NCBI GenBank assembly: GCA_037976565.1
Contig: CP137667.1
Span: 31,052,459 to 31,116,458 of the forward strand
Reading direction: 5' to 3'
Length of the DNA stretch: 64,000 nt
Source of the DNA: Mesocentrotus franciscanus
Lineage: Eukaryota > Echinodermata > Echinoidea > Camarodonta > Strongylocentrotidae
Positions 47,201 through 62,200 of this stretch are shown piece after piece (position 1 is the first letter of the stretch; each line of letters starts with the position of its first letter). The translations under genes and the position numbers were made by a program. A model generated the notes under the pieces. The model was not told the origin of the DNA, made no database searches, and worked only from the letters and a program-made list of their open reading frames with translations.

Positions 47201-50200
47201 TTTGTTTAACTTCTCATGATACAAAATCGTAGAGGCCGTGGAGATCGTGAATTCGTACGAAAATCTCACGGCCGCCTCCTGCTTCCGTACGGAGGCCGCA
47301 CGGAAAAGGGGATACGGGCAGGATACGGGCTCCGTAGACTAATCGCAAGCCAAATGTAATCCAGTCATCACACATAACATATAACACCTGATTGCATATA
47401 TATATACAACTAATGACATGCTATTCACATAAAACGTTTTTGCTATCTTTGTTTAAATGTATTTAAAGTTGGGCTTGCTTTAACATTAGGAGGTAATTAA
47501 TTCCATAAAATTGGTCCTTTAAAGAAAATTGAATTTTTAGAGACAAGTTTTTATGAGCATGACAGAATAATCATCTAGTTCCTTTGATTTAACACCGTAG
47601 TCTGTAGTCACAGGGCAGGGTCACACCGTAGTCTGACGCCTTATCTCAATAACGTGAATACTGGAAATGCAATGAAAAGATTGCATTTTATGATGCTTAT
47701 GGAAAATGTAAGGAGAGAAATCAGGTAATATGATTGAAGACTAAACATGATGTGATGGGTTTTAGCTTATTATACAAGAAAATATCATTGAAAATGTTAT
47801 ACGATGTTGTTAATATGACAGTCGATATGACTGTCGAATGAAAACAATTAAACAAAATAATTATATATAGGACTTCCAAGACGTCGATTTACTTTTACCA
47901 TAACAATGAATTTATTATAAACGGGGAGGTATACCTGGAGGAAGTGATGGAGCACGGTTGGGAACACTTTTGCTGGAATCGTTGATGAGAGCTGGGAATA
48001 GGTGGTGCACCCGGGTTACTTAAAATTTTCCCCGTTTGATCGGGCGGTATTCCTGATGGCTAAACGCTTGGATATCAGGTTATGTATGGGGTGCAAATTT
48101 CCTCATTTTCCAGCATTGATTCCATCACTAGTTCTGTAATCGGGTTGGATACTCAAATTTGTGTGTAATGCACTTTTGCTGGAATCGTTGATGAGAGCTG
48201 GGAATGGGTGGTGCAATAGGGTTACATACAAATCTTCCCCGTCTGATCGGGCATTCCTGACGGCTAGCAAGGGGTGCTCGTGGCAATGCAGAGGGGACAT
48301 TCGTTTACGAGAAGGGGTTTCTAGCCGTGTTTTAACCCTTCTCTGGCAACACGATTGGATTTCACATATTTGATTTTAAGGTTTATGTATGGGGTGCAGA
48401 TTACAGCTTAGATTCCAGCACTAGTTCTGTAATTGGGTTGGATACTCAAATATGTGAGTAATGCAATTATAATAATTGGCGTGAATTCATGTACCGCCAT
48501 GGTAAAATGATACATGTACAAATGACAGAATCCAATGTTAAATAAAAGCCACGAAAAATGCAGAATTCGAACGGTTTGTCGTTTCCTCATTTATCAGCCG
48601 TGTATAACATAATGATAAATTTATTCTAAGCAAAGTCTGAACTACGTCCTCATTCCAATTATACGGCCTACACGTATGGCTTCACGACCTAAATTTCGGG
48701 CTTCCAAAGAATTTTGGATAATTTTTTCCCGGCTTTTAGCTCCGGTTAATCGCAGCGCTCGTTGCATTCAAGGGATTAATCCTACCAGGGTCGAGGGTGG
48801 CAAATGTACATTGGCGTCTTTCCAATGGACGATAATGCTCAGTTGCAGGGATTCGAACATTGTGGATAAAGTTCAGAGGCTTATGCAATACCACAATACT
48901 TCTACATACCTTGATCTTGTTGGGAATCATCGTTGCTCTTCTGAGAAGCTCGATTATCTCCATCTCCTGCTGGGAGAAAATTAAATGCAATCCTTTAATC
49001 ATATTGTGCATTCTTTCTTGTTGTTAGGCGGCTTGAATTTCTTTGTAGTTGTTTAAATAAACATATGTAACAACCAATGAACTGTTCGTCTTTGTACATC
49101 CCGAATAACAGTATAATGTATAACAAAATAAATGAAAGGGGGGCGGGCGAAAAAAAGTGGTTCTTGTTCATTTCTTAATTTCTATTTTGTTTTTACTTTT
49201 AAATTGTCTTACCCTTTTCCTCTTTGGAACTGTTTTCTGCAGATGTCCCGAGTAGTTTTGAAGCTTCTGTTCATGATATTAAAGATATATATTGGAAAAA
49301 AAAGAAGAGCATCTCTGAGCCAGTTAGAATATATTGTCATATTATGTGCCTACCAGAATAATTATTTAGTTCCTGTGAATTAAAACCGCAACCTGACGCC
49401 TTCTCTTAAAGGTACTATGTCCAATTTGCAGGCCAAAAAATGAAAAGGTTAAATTCCAACAGCATTTGAAAGACAATACTGATTTAGAACTTCCCTAAAA
49501 AAGGGGGCTTGAAAATGTCTTTCAGTGGGAAAATAACGACTATTAGTTGTCGAATCGACTTAGGAGCTATAGAACTAGTAAGTAATAGTCTGATTTTTCA
49601 GACCATTGTACCGAATGGTCGTACGTTTTATGCTGCGCAAAGATTCAATCACTTTAATTTTGGCCATTACAAGAAGTGGGTTATTAATGTAGACAAATGC
49701 TCATGTACCCATTACAGCTCATTTTATGTATGTTATTACCAAAGATGAAAAAGCCAGTCAGTTACTCAATAGTGTCTGACAGTGAAGTCTAGCAAGTAAA
49801 CGGGTTTCCTTGCATAATTTGAATATTAGGACACTGCTAACGTTTAAATTTCACAGATAGGACATAGGGCCTACATGGCATAGTCTATTCATAATTTCTG
49901 CAAAGTTCTACAGAATTTGATGTTGGCTGCAAAGGGACATAATAGTTTTAATAGTGAATACTGAAAATACATGAAAAGAAGACATTTAATATTCGTATAA
50001 TGCTTATGAAATATGCAAAAAGAGTGATCAGTTAATATGGTTTAAGACAGAACATGATCTAATGGGTATTAGCCTTATTATGCGAGAGAATATCATTTGA
50101 AACTTAATATGTTAATGTTGCTATGACGGTAGATATACCAGTCGGATTAAAAAAAAAATACTACCAAGACGACGATTTACTTTCACCATATTGATAAATT

Positions 50201-53200
50201 TATTGGGAGCAAAGTCTGAACTACGTCCTCATGCCGATTATACGGCCTACACGTATGGCTTCACGACCTAAATTTCGGGCTTCCAAAGAATTTGGGATAT
50301 TATTTTCCCGGCTTTTAGCTCCGGTTAATCGCAGCGCTCGTTGCATTCAAGGGATTTATCCTACCAGGGTCGAGGGTGGCAAATGTACATTGGCGTCTTT
50401 CCAATGGACGATAATGCTCAGTTGCAGGGATTCGAACATTGTGGATAAAGTTCAGAGGCTTATGCAATACCACAATACTTCTACATACCTTGATCTTGTT
50501 GGGAATCATCGTTGCTCTTCTGAGAAGCTCGATTATCTCCATCTCCTGCTGGGAGAAAATTAAATGCAATCCTTTAATCGTATTGTGCATTCTTTCTTGT
50601 TGTTAGGCGGCTTGAATTTCGTTGTAGTTGTTTGAATAAACATATGTAACAACCAATGAACTGTTCGTCTTTGTACATCCCGAATAACAGTATAATGTAT
50701 AACAAAATAAATGAAAGGGGGGCGGGCGAAAAAAGTGGTTCTTGTTCATTTCTTAATTTCTATTTTGTTTTTACTTTTAAATTGTCTTACCCTTTTCCTC
50801 TTTGGAACTGTTTTCTGCAGATGTCCCGAGTAGTTTTGAAGCTTCTGTTCATGATATTAAAGATATATATTGGAAAAATAGAAGAGCATCTCTGAGCCAG
50901 TTAGAATATATTGTCATATTATGTGCCTACCAGAATAATTATTTAGTTCCTGTGAATTAAAACCGCAACCTGACGCCTTCTCTTAAAGGTACTATGTCCA
51001 ATTTGCAGGCCAAAAAATGAAAAGGTTAAATTCCAACAGCATTTGAAAGACAATACTGATTTAGAACTTCCCTAAAAAAAAGGGGGGGCTTGAAAATGTC
51101 TTTCAGTGGGAAAATAACGACTATTAGTTGTCGAATCGACTTAGGAGCTATAGAACTAGTAAGTAATAGTCTGATTTTTCAGACCATTGTACCGAATGGT
51201 CGTACGTTTTATGCTGCGCAAAGATTCAATCACTTTAATTTTGGCCATTACAAGAAGTGGGTTATTAATGTAGACAAATGCTCATGTACCCATTACAGCT
51301 CATTTTATGTATGTTATTACCAAAGATGAAAAAGCCAGTCAGTTACTCAATAGTGTCTGACAGTGAAGTCTAGCAAGTAAACGGGTTTCCTTGCATAATT
51401 TGAATATTAGGACACTGCTAACGTTTAAATTTCACAGATAGGACATAGGGCCTACATGGCATAGTCTATTCATAATTTCTGCAAAGTTCTACAGAATTTG
51501 ATGTTGGCTGCAAAAGGGACATAATAGTTTTAATAGTGAATACTGAAAATACATGAAAAGAAGACATTTAATATTCGTATAATGCTTATGAAATATGCAA
51601 AAAGAGTGATCAGTTAATATGGTTGAAGACAGAACATGATCTAATGGGTATTAGCCTTATTATGCGAGATAATATCATTTGAAACTTAATATGTTAATGT
51701 TGCTATGACGGTAGATATACCAGTCGGATTTAAAAAAAAATACTACCAAGACGACGATTTACTTTCACCATATTGATAAATTTATTGGGAGCAAAGTCTG
51801 AACTACGTCCTCATGCCGATTATACGGCCTACACGTATGGCTTCACGACCTAAATTTCGGGCTTCCAAAGAATTTGGGATATTATTTTCCCGGCTTTTAG
51901 CTCCGGTTAATCGCAGCGCTCGTTGCATTCAAGGGATTATCCTACCAGGGTCGAGGGTGGCAAATGTACATTGGCGTCTTTCCAATGGACGATAATGCTC
52001 AGTTGCAGGGATTCGAACATTGTGGATAAAGTTCAGAGGCTTATGCAATACCACAATACTTCTACATACCTTGATCTTGTTGGGAATCATCGTTGCTCTT
52101 CTGAGAAGCTCGATTATCTCCATCTCCTGCTGGGAGAAAATTAAATGCAATCCTTTAATCGTATTGTGCATTCTTTCTTGTTGTTAGGCGGCTTGAATTT
52201 CGTTGTAGTTGTTTGAATAAACATATGTAACAACCAATGAACTGTTCGTCTTTGTACATCCCGAATAACAGTATAATGTATAACAAAATAAATGAAAGGG
52301 GGGCGGGCGAAAAAGTGGTTCTTGTTCATTTCTTAATTTCTATTTTGTTTTTACTTTTAAATTGTCTTACCCTTTTCCTCTTTGGAACTGTTTTCTGCAG
52401 ATGTCCCGAGTAGTTTTGAAGCTTCTGTTCATGATATTAAAGATATATATTGGAAAAATAGAAGAGCATCTCTGAGCCAGTTAGAATATATTGTCATATT
52501 ATGTGCCTACCAGAATAATTATTTAGTTCCTGTGAATTAAAACCGCAACCTGACGCCTTCTCTTAAAGGTACTATGTCCAATTTGCAGGCCAAAAAATGA
52601 AAAGGTTAAATTCCAACAGCATTTGAAAGACAATACTGATTTAGAACTTCCCTAAAAAAAGGGGCTTGAAAATGTCTTTCAGTGGGAAAATAACGACTAT
52701 TAGTTGTCGAATCGACTTAGGAGCTATAGAACTAGTAAGTAATAGTCTGATTTTTCAGACCATTGTACCGAATGGTCGTACGTTTTATGCTGCGCAAAGA
52801 TTCAATCACTTTAATTTTGGCCATTACAAGAAGTGGGTTATTAATGTAGACAAATGCTCATGTACCCATTACAGCTCATTTTATGTATGTTATTACCAAA
52901 GATGAAAAAGCCAGTCAGTTACTCAATAGTGTCTGACAGTGAAGTCTAGCAAGTAAACGGGTTTCCTTGCATAATTTGAATATTAGGACACTGCTAACGT
53001 TTAAATTTCACAGATAGGACATAGGGCCTACATGGCATAGTCTATTCATAATTTCTGCAAAGTTCTACAGAATTTGATGTTGGCTGCAAAAGGGACATAA
53101 TAGTTTTAATAGTGAATACTGAAAATACATGAAAAGAAGACATTTAATATTCGTATAATGCTTATGAAATATGCAAAAAGAGTGATCAGTTAATATGGTT

Positions 53201-56200
53201 GAAGACAGAACATGATCTAATGGGTATTAGCCTTATTATGCGAGAGAATATCATTTGAAACTTAATATGTTAATGTTGCTATGACGGTAGATATACCAGT
53301 CGGATTTAAAAAAAAATACTACCAAGACGACGATTTACTTTCACCATATTGATAAATTTATTGGGAGCAAAGTCTGAACTACGTCCTCATGCCGATTATA
53401 CGGCCTACACGTATGGCTTCACGACCTAAATTTCGGGCTTCCAAAGAATTTGGGATATTATTTTCCCGGCTTTTAGCTCCGGTTAATCGCAGCGCTCGTT
53501 GCATTCAAGGGATTAATCCTACCAGGGTCGAGGGTGGCAAATGTACATTGGCGTCTTTCCAATGGACGATAATGCTCAGTTGCAGGGATTCGAACATTGT
53601 GGATAAAGTTCAGAGGCTTATGCAATACCACAATACTTCTACATACCTTGATCTTGTTGGGAATCATCGTTGCTCTTCTGAGAAGCTCGATTATCTCCAT
53701 CTCCTGCTGGGAGAAAATTAAATGCAATCCTTTAATCGTATTGTGCATTCTTTCTTGTTGTTAGGCGGCTTGAATTTCGTTGTAGTTGTTTGAATAAACA
53801 TATGTAACAACCAATGAACTGTTCGTCTTTGTACATCCCGAATAACAGTATAATGTATAACAAAATAAATGAAAGGGGGGGGGCGAAAAAGTGGTTCTTG
53901 TTCATTTCTTAATTTCTATTTTGTTTTTACTTTTAAATTGTCTTACCCTTTTCCTCTTTGGAACTGTTTTCTGCAGATGTCCCGAGTAGTTTTGAAGCTT
54001 CTGTTCATGATATTAAAGATATATATTGGAAAAATAGAAGAGCATCTCTGAGCCAGTTAGAATATATTGTCATATTATGTGCCTACCAGAATAATTATTT
54101 AGTTCCTGTGAATTAAAACCGCAACCTGACGCCTTCTCTTAAAGGTACTATGTCCAATTTGCAGGCCAAAAAATGAAAAGGTTAAATTCCAACGGCATTT
54201 GAAAGACAATACTGATTTAGAACTTCCCTAAAAAAAGGGGGGGCTTGAAAATGTCTTTCAGTGGGAAAATAACGACTATTAGTTGTCGAATCGACTTAGG
54301 AGCTATAGAACTAGTAAGTAATAGTCTGATTTTTCAGACCATTGTACCGAATGGTCGTACGTTTTATGCTGCGCAAAGATTCAATCACTTTAATTTTGGC
54401 CATTACAAGAAGTGGGTTATTAATGTAGACAAATGCTCATGTACCCATTACAGCTCATTTTATGTATGTTATTACCAAAGATGAAAAAGCCAGTCAGTTA
54501 CTCAATAGTGTCTGACAGTGAAGTCTAGCAAGTAAACGGGTTTCCTTGCATAATTTGAATATTAGGACACTGCTAACGTTTAAATTTCACAGATAGGACA
54601 TAGGGCCTACATGGCATAGTCTATTCATAATTTCTGCAAAGTTCTACAGAATTTGATGTTGGCTGCAAAAGGGACATAATAGTTTTAATAGTGAATACTG
54701 AAAATACATGAAAAGAAGACATTTAATATTCGTATAATGCTTATGAAATATGCAAAAAGAGTGATCAGTTAATATGGTTGAAGACAGAACATGATCTAAT
54801 GGGTATTAGCCTTATTATGCGAGAGAATATCATTTGAAACTTAATATGTTAATGTTGCTATGACGGTAGATATACCAGTCGGATTAAACAAAAAATACTA
54901 CCAAGACGACGATTTACTTTCACCATATTGATAAATTTATTGGGAGCAAAGTCTGAACTACGTCCTCATGCCGATTATACGGCCTACACGTATGGCTTCA
55001 CGACCTAAATTTCGGGCTTCCAAAGAATTTGGGATATTATTTTCCCGGCTTTTAGCTCCGGTTAATCGCAGCGCTCGTTGCATTCAAGGGATTTATCCTA
55101 CCAGGGTCGAGGGTGGCAAATGTACATTGGCGTCTTTCCAATGGACGATAATGCTCAGTTGCAGGGATTCGAACATTGTGGATAAAGTTCAGAGGCTTAT
55201 GCAATACCACAATACTTCTACATACCTTGATCTTGTTGGGAATCATCGTTGCTCTTCTGAGAAGCTCGATTATCTCCATCTCCTGCTGGGAGAAAATTAA
55301 ATGCAATCCTTTAATCGTATTGTGCATTCTTTCTTGTTGTTAGGCGGCTTGAATTTCGTTGTAGTTGTTTGAATAAACATATGTAACAACCAATGAACTG
55401 TTCGTCTTTGTACATCCCGAATAACAGTATAATGTATAACAAAATAAATGAAAGGGGGCGGGCGAAAAAGTGGTTCTTGTTCATTTCTTAATTTCTATTT
55501 TGTTTTTACTTTTAAATTGTCTTACCCTTTTCCTCTTTGGAACTGTTTTCTGCAGATGTCCCGAGTAGTTTTGAAGCTTCTGTTCATGATATTAAAGATA
55601 TATATTGGAAAAATAGAAGAGCATCTCTGAGCCAGTTAGAATATATTGTCATATTATGTGCCTACCAGAATAATTATTTAGTTCCTGTGAATTAAAACCG
55701 CAACCTGACGCCTTCTCTTAAAGGTACTATGTCCAATTTGCAGACCAAAAATGAAAAGGTTAAATTCCAACATTTGAAAGACAATACTGATTTAGAACTT
55801 CCCTAAAAAGGGGGGCTTGAAAATGTCTTTCAGTGGGAAAATAACGACTATTAGTTGTCGAATCGACTTAGGAGCTATAGAACTAGTAAGTAATAGTCTG
55901 ATTTTTCAGACCATTGTACCGAATGGTCGTACGTTTTATGCTGCGCAAAGATTCAATCACTTTAATTTTGGCCATTACAAGAAGTGGGTTATTAATGTAG
56001 ACAAATGCTCATGTACCCATTACAGCTCATTTTATGTATGTTATTACCAAAGATGAAAAAGCCAGTCAGTTACTCAATAGTGTCTGACAGTGAAGTCTAG
56101 CAAGTAAACGGGTTTCCTTGCATAATTTGAATATTAGGACACTGCTAACGTTTAAATTTCACAGATAGGACATAGGGCCTACATGGCATAGTCTATTCAT

Positions 56201-59200
56201 AATTTCTGCAAAGTTCTACAGAATTTGATGTTGGCTGCAAAAGGGACATAATAGTTTTAATAGTGAATACTGAAAATACATGAAAAGAAGACATTTAATA
56301 TTCGTATAATGCTTATGAAATATGCAAAAGAGTGATCAGTTAATATGGTTGAAGACAGAACATGATCTAATGGGTATTAGCCTTATTATGCGAGAGAATA
56401 TCATTTGAAACTTAATATGTTAATGTTGCTATGACGGTAGATATACCAGTCGGATTAAACAAAAATACTACCAAGACGACGATTTACTTTCACCATATTG
56501 ATAAATTTATTGGGAGCAAAGTCTGAACTACGTCCTCATGCCGATTATACGGCCTACACGTATGGCTTCACGACCTAAATTTCGGGCTTCCAAAGAATTT
56601 GGGATATTATTTTCCCGGCTTTTAGCTCCGGTTAATCGCAGCGCTCGTTGCATTCAAGGGATTAATCCTACCAGGGTCGAGGGTGGCAAATGTACATTGG
56701 CGTCTTTCCAATGGACGATAATGCTCAGTTGCAGGGATTCGAACATTGTGGATAAAGTTCAGAGGCTTATGCAATACCACAATACTTCTACATACCTTGA
56801 TCTTGTTGGGAATCATCGTTGCTCTTCTGAGAAGCTCGATTATCTCCATCTCCTGCTGGGAGAAAATTAAATGCAATCCTTTAATCGTATTGTGCATTCT
56901 TTCTTGTTGTTAGGCGGCTTGAATTTCGTTGTAGTTGTTTGAATAAACATATGTAACAACCAATGAACTGTTCGTCTTTGTACATCCCGAATAACAGTAT
57001 AATGTATAACAAAATAAATGAAAGGGGGCGGGCGAAAAAGTGGTTCTTGTTCATTTCTTAATTTCTATTTTGTTTTTACTTTTAAATTGTCTTACCCTTT
57101 TCCTCTTTGGAACTGTTTTCTGCAGATGTCCCGAGTAGTTTTGAAGCTTCTGTTCATGATATTAAAGATATATATTGGAAAAATAGAAGAGCATCTCTGA
57201 GCCAGTTAGAATATATTGTCATATTATGTGCCTACCAGAATAATTATTTAGTTCCTGTGAATTAAAACCGCAACCTGACGCCTTCTCTTAAAGGTACTAT
57301 GTCCAATTTGCAGGCCAAAAAATGAAAAGGTTAAATTCCAACGGCATTTGAAAGACAATACTGATTTAGAACTTCCCTAAAAAAAGGGGGGGCTTGAAAA
57401 TGTCTTTCAGTGGGAAAATAACGACTATTAGTTGTCGAATCGACTTAGGAGCTATAGAACTAGTAAGTAATAGTCTGATTTTTCAGACCATTGTACCGAA
57501 TGGTCGTACGTTTTATGCTGCGCAAAGATTCAATCACTTTAATTTTGGCCATTACAAGAAGTGGGTTATTAATGTAGACAAATGCTCATGTACCCATTAC
57601 AGCTCATTTTATGTATGTTATTACCAAAGATGAAAAAGCCAGTCAGTTACTCAATAGTGTCTGACAGTGAAGTCTAGCAAGTAAACGGGTTTCCTTGCAT
57701 AATTTGAATATTAGGACACTGCTAACGTTTAAATTTCACAGATAGGACATAGGGCCTACATGGCATAGTCTATTCATAATTTCTGCAAAGTTCTACAGAA
57801 TTTGATGTTGGCTGCAAAAGGGACATAATAGTTTTAATAGTGAATACTGAAAATACATGAAAAGAAGACATTTAATATTCGTATAATGCTTATGAAATAT
57901 GCAAAAGAGTGATCAGTTAATATGGTTTAAGACAGAACATGATCTAATGGGTATAAGCCTTATTATGCGAGAGAATATCATTTGAAACTTAATATGTTAA
58001 TGTTGCTATGACGGTAGATATACCAGTCGGATTAAACAAAAAATACTACCAAGACGACGATTTACTTTCACCATATTGATAAATTTATTGGGAGCAAAGT
58101 CTGAACTACGTCCTCATGCCGATTATACGGCCTACACGTATGGCTTCACGACCTAAATTTCGGGCTTCCAAAGAATTTGGGATATTATTTTCCCGGCTTT
58201 TAGCTCCGGTTAATCGCAGCGCTCGTTGCATTCAAGGGATTAATCCTACCAGGGTCGAGGGTGGCAAATGTACATTGGCGTCTTTCCAATGGACGATAAT
58301 GCTCAGTTGCAGGGATTCGAACATTGTGGATAAAGTTCAGAGGCTTATGCAATACCACAATACTTCTACATACCTTGATCTTGTTGGGAATCATCGTTGC
58401 TCTTCTGAGAAGCTCGATTATCTCCATCTCCTGCTGGGAGAAAATTAAATGCAATCCTTTAATCGTATTGTGCATTCTTTCTTGTTGTTAGGCGGCTTGA
58501 ATTTCGTTGCAGTTGTTTGAATAAACATATGTAACAACCAATGAACTGTTCGTCTTTGTACATCCCGAATAACAGTATAATGTATAACAAAATAAATGAA
58601 AGGGGGGCGGGCGAAAAAGTGGTTCTTGTTCATTTCTTAATTTCTATTTTGTTTTTACTTTTAAATTGTCTTACCCTTTTCCTCTTTGGAACTGTTTTCT
58701 GCAGATGTCCCGAGTAGTTTTGAAGCTTCTGTTCATGATATTAAAGATATATATTGGAAAAATAGAAGAGCATCTCTGAGCCAGTTAGAATATATTGTCA
58801 TATTATGTGCCTACCAGAATAATTATTTAGTTCCTGTGAATTAAAACCGCAACCTGACGCCTTCTCTTAAAGGTACTATGTCCAATTTGCAGGCCAAAAA
58901 ATAAAAAGGTTAAATTCCAACGGCATTTGAAAGACAATACTGATTTAGAACTTCCCTAAAAAAAAAGGGGGGGGCTTGAAAATGTCTTTCAGTGGGAAAA
59001 TAACGACTATTAGTTGTCGAATCGACTTAGGAGCTATAGAACTAGTAAGTAATAGTCTGATTTTTCAGACCATTGTACCGAATGGTCGTACGTTTTATGC
59101 TGCGCAAAGATTCAATCACTTTAATTTTGGCCATTACAAGAAGTGGGTTATTAATGTAGACAAATGCTCATGTACCCATTACAGCTCATTTTATGTATGT

Positions 59201-62200
59201 TATTACCAAAGATGGAAAAAGCCAGTCAGTTACTCAATAGTGTCTGACAGTGAAGTCTAGCAAGTAAACGGGTTTCCTTGCATAATTTGAATATTAGGAC
59301 ACTGCTTACGTTTAAACTTCACAGATAGGACATAGGGCCTACATGGCATAGTCTATTCATAATTTCTGCAAAGTTCTACAGAATTTGATGTTGGCTGCAA
59401 AAGGGACATAATAGTTTTAATAGTGAATACTGAAAATACATGAAAAGAAGACATTTAATATTCGTACAATGCTTATGAAATATGCAAAAAGAGTGATCAG
59501 TTAATATGGTTGAAGACAGAACATGATCTAATGGGTATTAGCCTTATTATGCGAGATAATATCATTTGAAACTTAATATGTTAATGTTGCTATGACGGTA
59601 GATATACCAGTCGGATTAAACAAAAAATACTACCAAGACGACGATTTACTTTCACCATATTGATAAATTTATTGGGAGCAAAGTCTGAACTACGTCCTCA
59701 TGCCGATTATACGGCCTACACGTATGGCTTCACGACCTAAATTTCGGGGATCCAAAGAATTTGGGATATTATTTTCCCGGCTTTTACCTCCGGTTAATCG
59801 CAGCGCTCTTTGCATTCAAGGAATTAATCCTACCAGGGTGGAGGGTGGCAAATATACATTGGCGTCTTTCCAATGGACGATAATGCTCAGTTGCAGGGAT
59901 TCGAACATTGTGGATGAAAGTCCAGAGGCTTATGCAATACCACAATACTTCTACATACCTTGATCTTGTTGGGAAACATCGTTGCTCTTCTGAGAAGCTC
60001 GATTATCTCCATCTCCTGCCGGGAGAAATTTAAAGGCAATCCTTTAAATCGACTAATAAGTGGTGTTTCCCAGCTTTTATTTCGTTTGGAGTTGTAGAGA
60101 TAAATAGGCTTTTGTTATTATCACACAAATATAAGATCAGTAAGTAAAGTCAGGTGTAAGAAAAAAAATGAGTCGATTGAAAACGAAGTATTCCAAATAA
60201 ATATTTAATATAATTTAATTCAATTTGTTAAATTATCATAATGTGCATTTTATTGTTGTTAGGCGGCTTTAATTTATTTCTATTGGTTTGAATAAACATA
60301 TGTACTGTTCGTCTTTGGACATCCCGAATAACAGTATGGGGTATAACCAAATAAATGAAAGGGGGGCGGACGAAGAAAGTGGTTCTTGTTCCTTTCTTCA
60401 TTTTTTTTTTTTAAATCTGTTAAATGGTCTTACCCTTTTCAGCTTTGGAACCGTTTTCTGCAGATGCCCCAAGTAGTTTTGAAGCTTCTGTTGATAATAT
60501 ATATAGGCTGTTAGAATATATTGTCATATTATGTGCCTAACAGAATAATCATGTATTTCCTTTGAATAAAAACCCTAACCTGACGCCTTCTCTCAATAGT
60601 GAATATTGAAAAGACAATGAAAAGATGACATTTTATATTATCATGCCGATTATACGACATACATGTAATATCATATTGTGAGGTCAATATCAAACCATAC
60701 CCTTTACTTAACCAAAACCCTAAATATCAGAAAAAACAATCCATCTGAAAACTAATGAAAGCCAAGTCCAAATTCTCTTTCTGATGAAATAAATTCCGGA
60801 TCAAACGTGGTGCCATATGTAGAGTAATGTATAACACGTACCTAGTTCGAGTTTGGTCTCCTTTTCCTTTTTCTTTTCATCCTTTCTAGAGGAGCGTTGA
60901 CCTTGAAAACAAATGTAAACCTTGGCATTATTGCTTATATTTGTATTGCACTTACAAATTCAGGTTAGTCTATTTATTGAAAACAAAAGAAAAATACGTG
61001 TAGGCACACTTTTATTCTAATTCCACAAATGAAGACCTCGGTTCCAAAAGGTACTACATCCATAAATCCAAGTTCTGAGAAAAACACGATTTTTTTTGTA
61101 TTATCAGATTAAGCAATGTCAGTTAAGAATGATACTTTGGGTGGTTATACTATTGTATGATACAAGTATAAAACCACTCTTTAAAAAAAATCTAAGTCTG
61201 CACAAATATTTTGTATGCATTTATGTTTTGTTTAATTTGTGTGGATGTTGTACCTTTAGGAAACGAAATTGATATAGTACTTTTTTTAACCGAAAATATT
61301 GCAAATTGTATGCAAGTTACAATGCATAACTTTGAATGGATATAGTACCTTTTGGAACAGAACTGATTTTTAAATGCAATTTTTAACTTTTGGGGGGAAA
61401 TTCAGCTTTTTGGAAGTGTCTGTATAAGAGGCTACTAGAAATGTGTTCAATAATGCAATACAATCAATTTTGATAAAAATGGATGTAGTATCTTTTGGAA
61501 CTGAGCTCTTCAAATGACTGTTTCCCGTCTTTATATATCAAAATAGCAGACGGAAAATATCCTTAAACATTGAGAAAAGTAATGTACAAAGATCAAGATA
61601 TAGACATTTACCCCAAAAAGGTTTGTTCAGATATAAAGGGGTAAACCGTCGCAAAAAAGGAGAAAACCGCTGCGTCCTCTGTTTTAAATGTAAATAAATA
61701 GCGACTGCGCACAACATATGTCCGAACGAGACCTAATGGGTAAGAAATTGGAACACGTATATTTTTTGGTGAAATCCAACATAATAGAGAGTAAAATATA
61801 CCCAATATCAGGTTGGATTTTACCGTCGAAAAGCATGTACCCTTTTTAACCAATTTAATTTATTTTAAATTTCAATGCTTCGTTCTTTTTAATATTTTCT
61901 TAAATCATGATTTTGTTTTAGAGTAGGAAAATAATGTTTGTCATGTTTCGGAGACATACTTACCTCGTTTTGTCGAACGATGATAGATGCAAAGGGTGAT
62001 GATCGCCAGGGAGATGCCTACAAGCAGCACAATGCCTATTGTTATCCCAGTGATTTCACCACCCGTCAAATTATTTCCCGGTGTGTTTGGTACATCTAAA
62101 GAAGTGTGACAATTTGAAAGAATAAATAATTAATTAGAATAACCTTAGGGAGTGTTATCTTCCAAAAAGTCTGTTCAACATCTTCCTGTGTTAATAATAA

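Larger units (their letters stand above)
48610..60050. repeat. Tandem array of 1.58-kb exon-bearing units
   Basis: Seven near-identical full units and an eighth partial one. Starts of A exons are spaced 1579, 1581, 1577, 1579, 1570, 1578 and 1585 bp. Most differences I can see are lengths of A and G runs. Each full unit carries one A exon, one B exon and one M1 MITE. ORFs of 110, 91 and 79 aa that recur in every unit are antisense to exons or lie in the MITE. Confidence 0.95.

Noticed and set aside
46020..47209. Arg/Ser-rich ORFs on both strands in GC-rich DNA
   Set aside because: They sit inside TIR-bounded MITEs. High GC lowers stop frequency.
49509..59260. 79-94-aa plus-strand ORF (starting MKMSFSGK) in each array unit
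   Set aside because: It lies wholly within the M1 MITE. The non-array copies of the same MITE at 15227 and 24204 do not keep the frame.
48676..60000. Plus-strand 110-aa and minus-strand 91-aa ORFs recurring in every array unit
   Set aside because: They overlap the A exon in the wrong strand or read through its splice sites into intron. Conservation comes from the near-identity of the units, not from coding.
48610..60050. CRISPR-like or satellite array
   Set aside because: The repeat unit is 1.58 kb, contains splice-bounded exons and a MITE, and has no short repeat-spacer structure.
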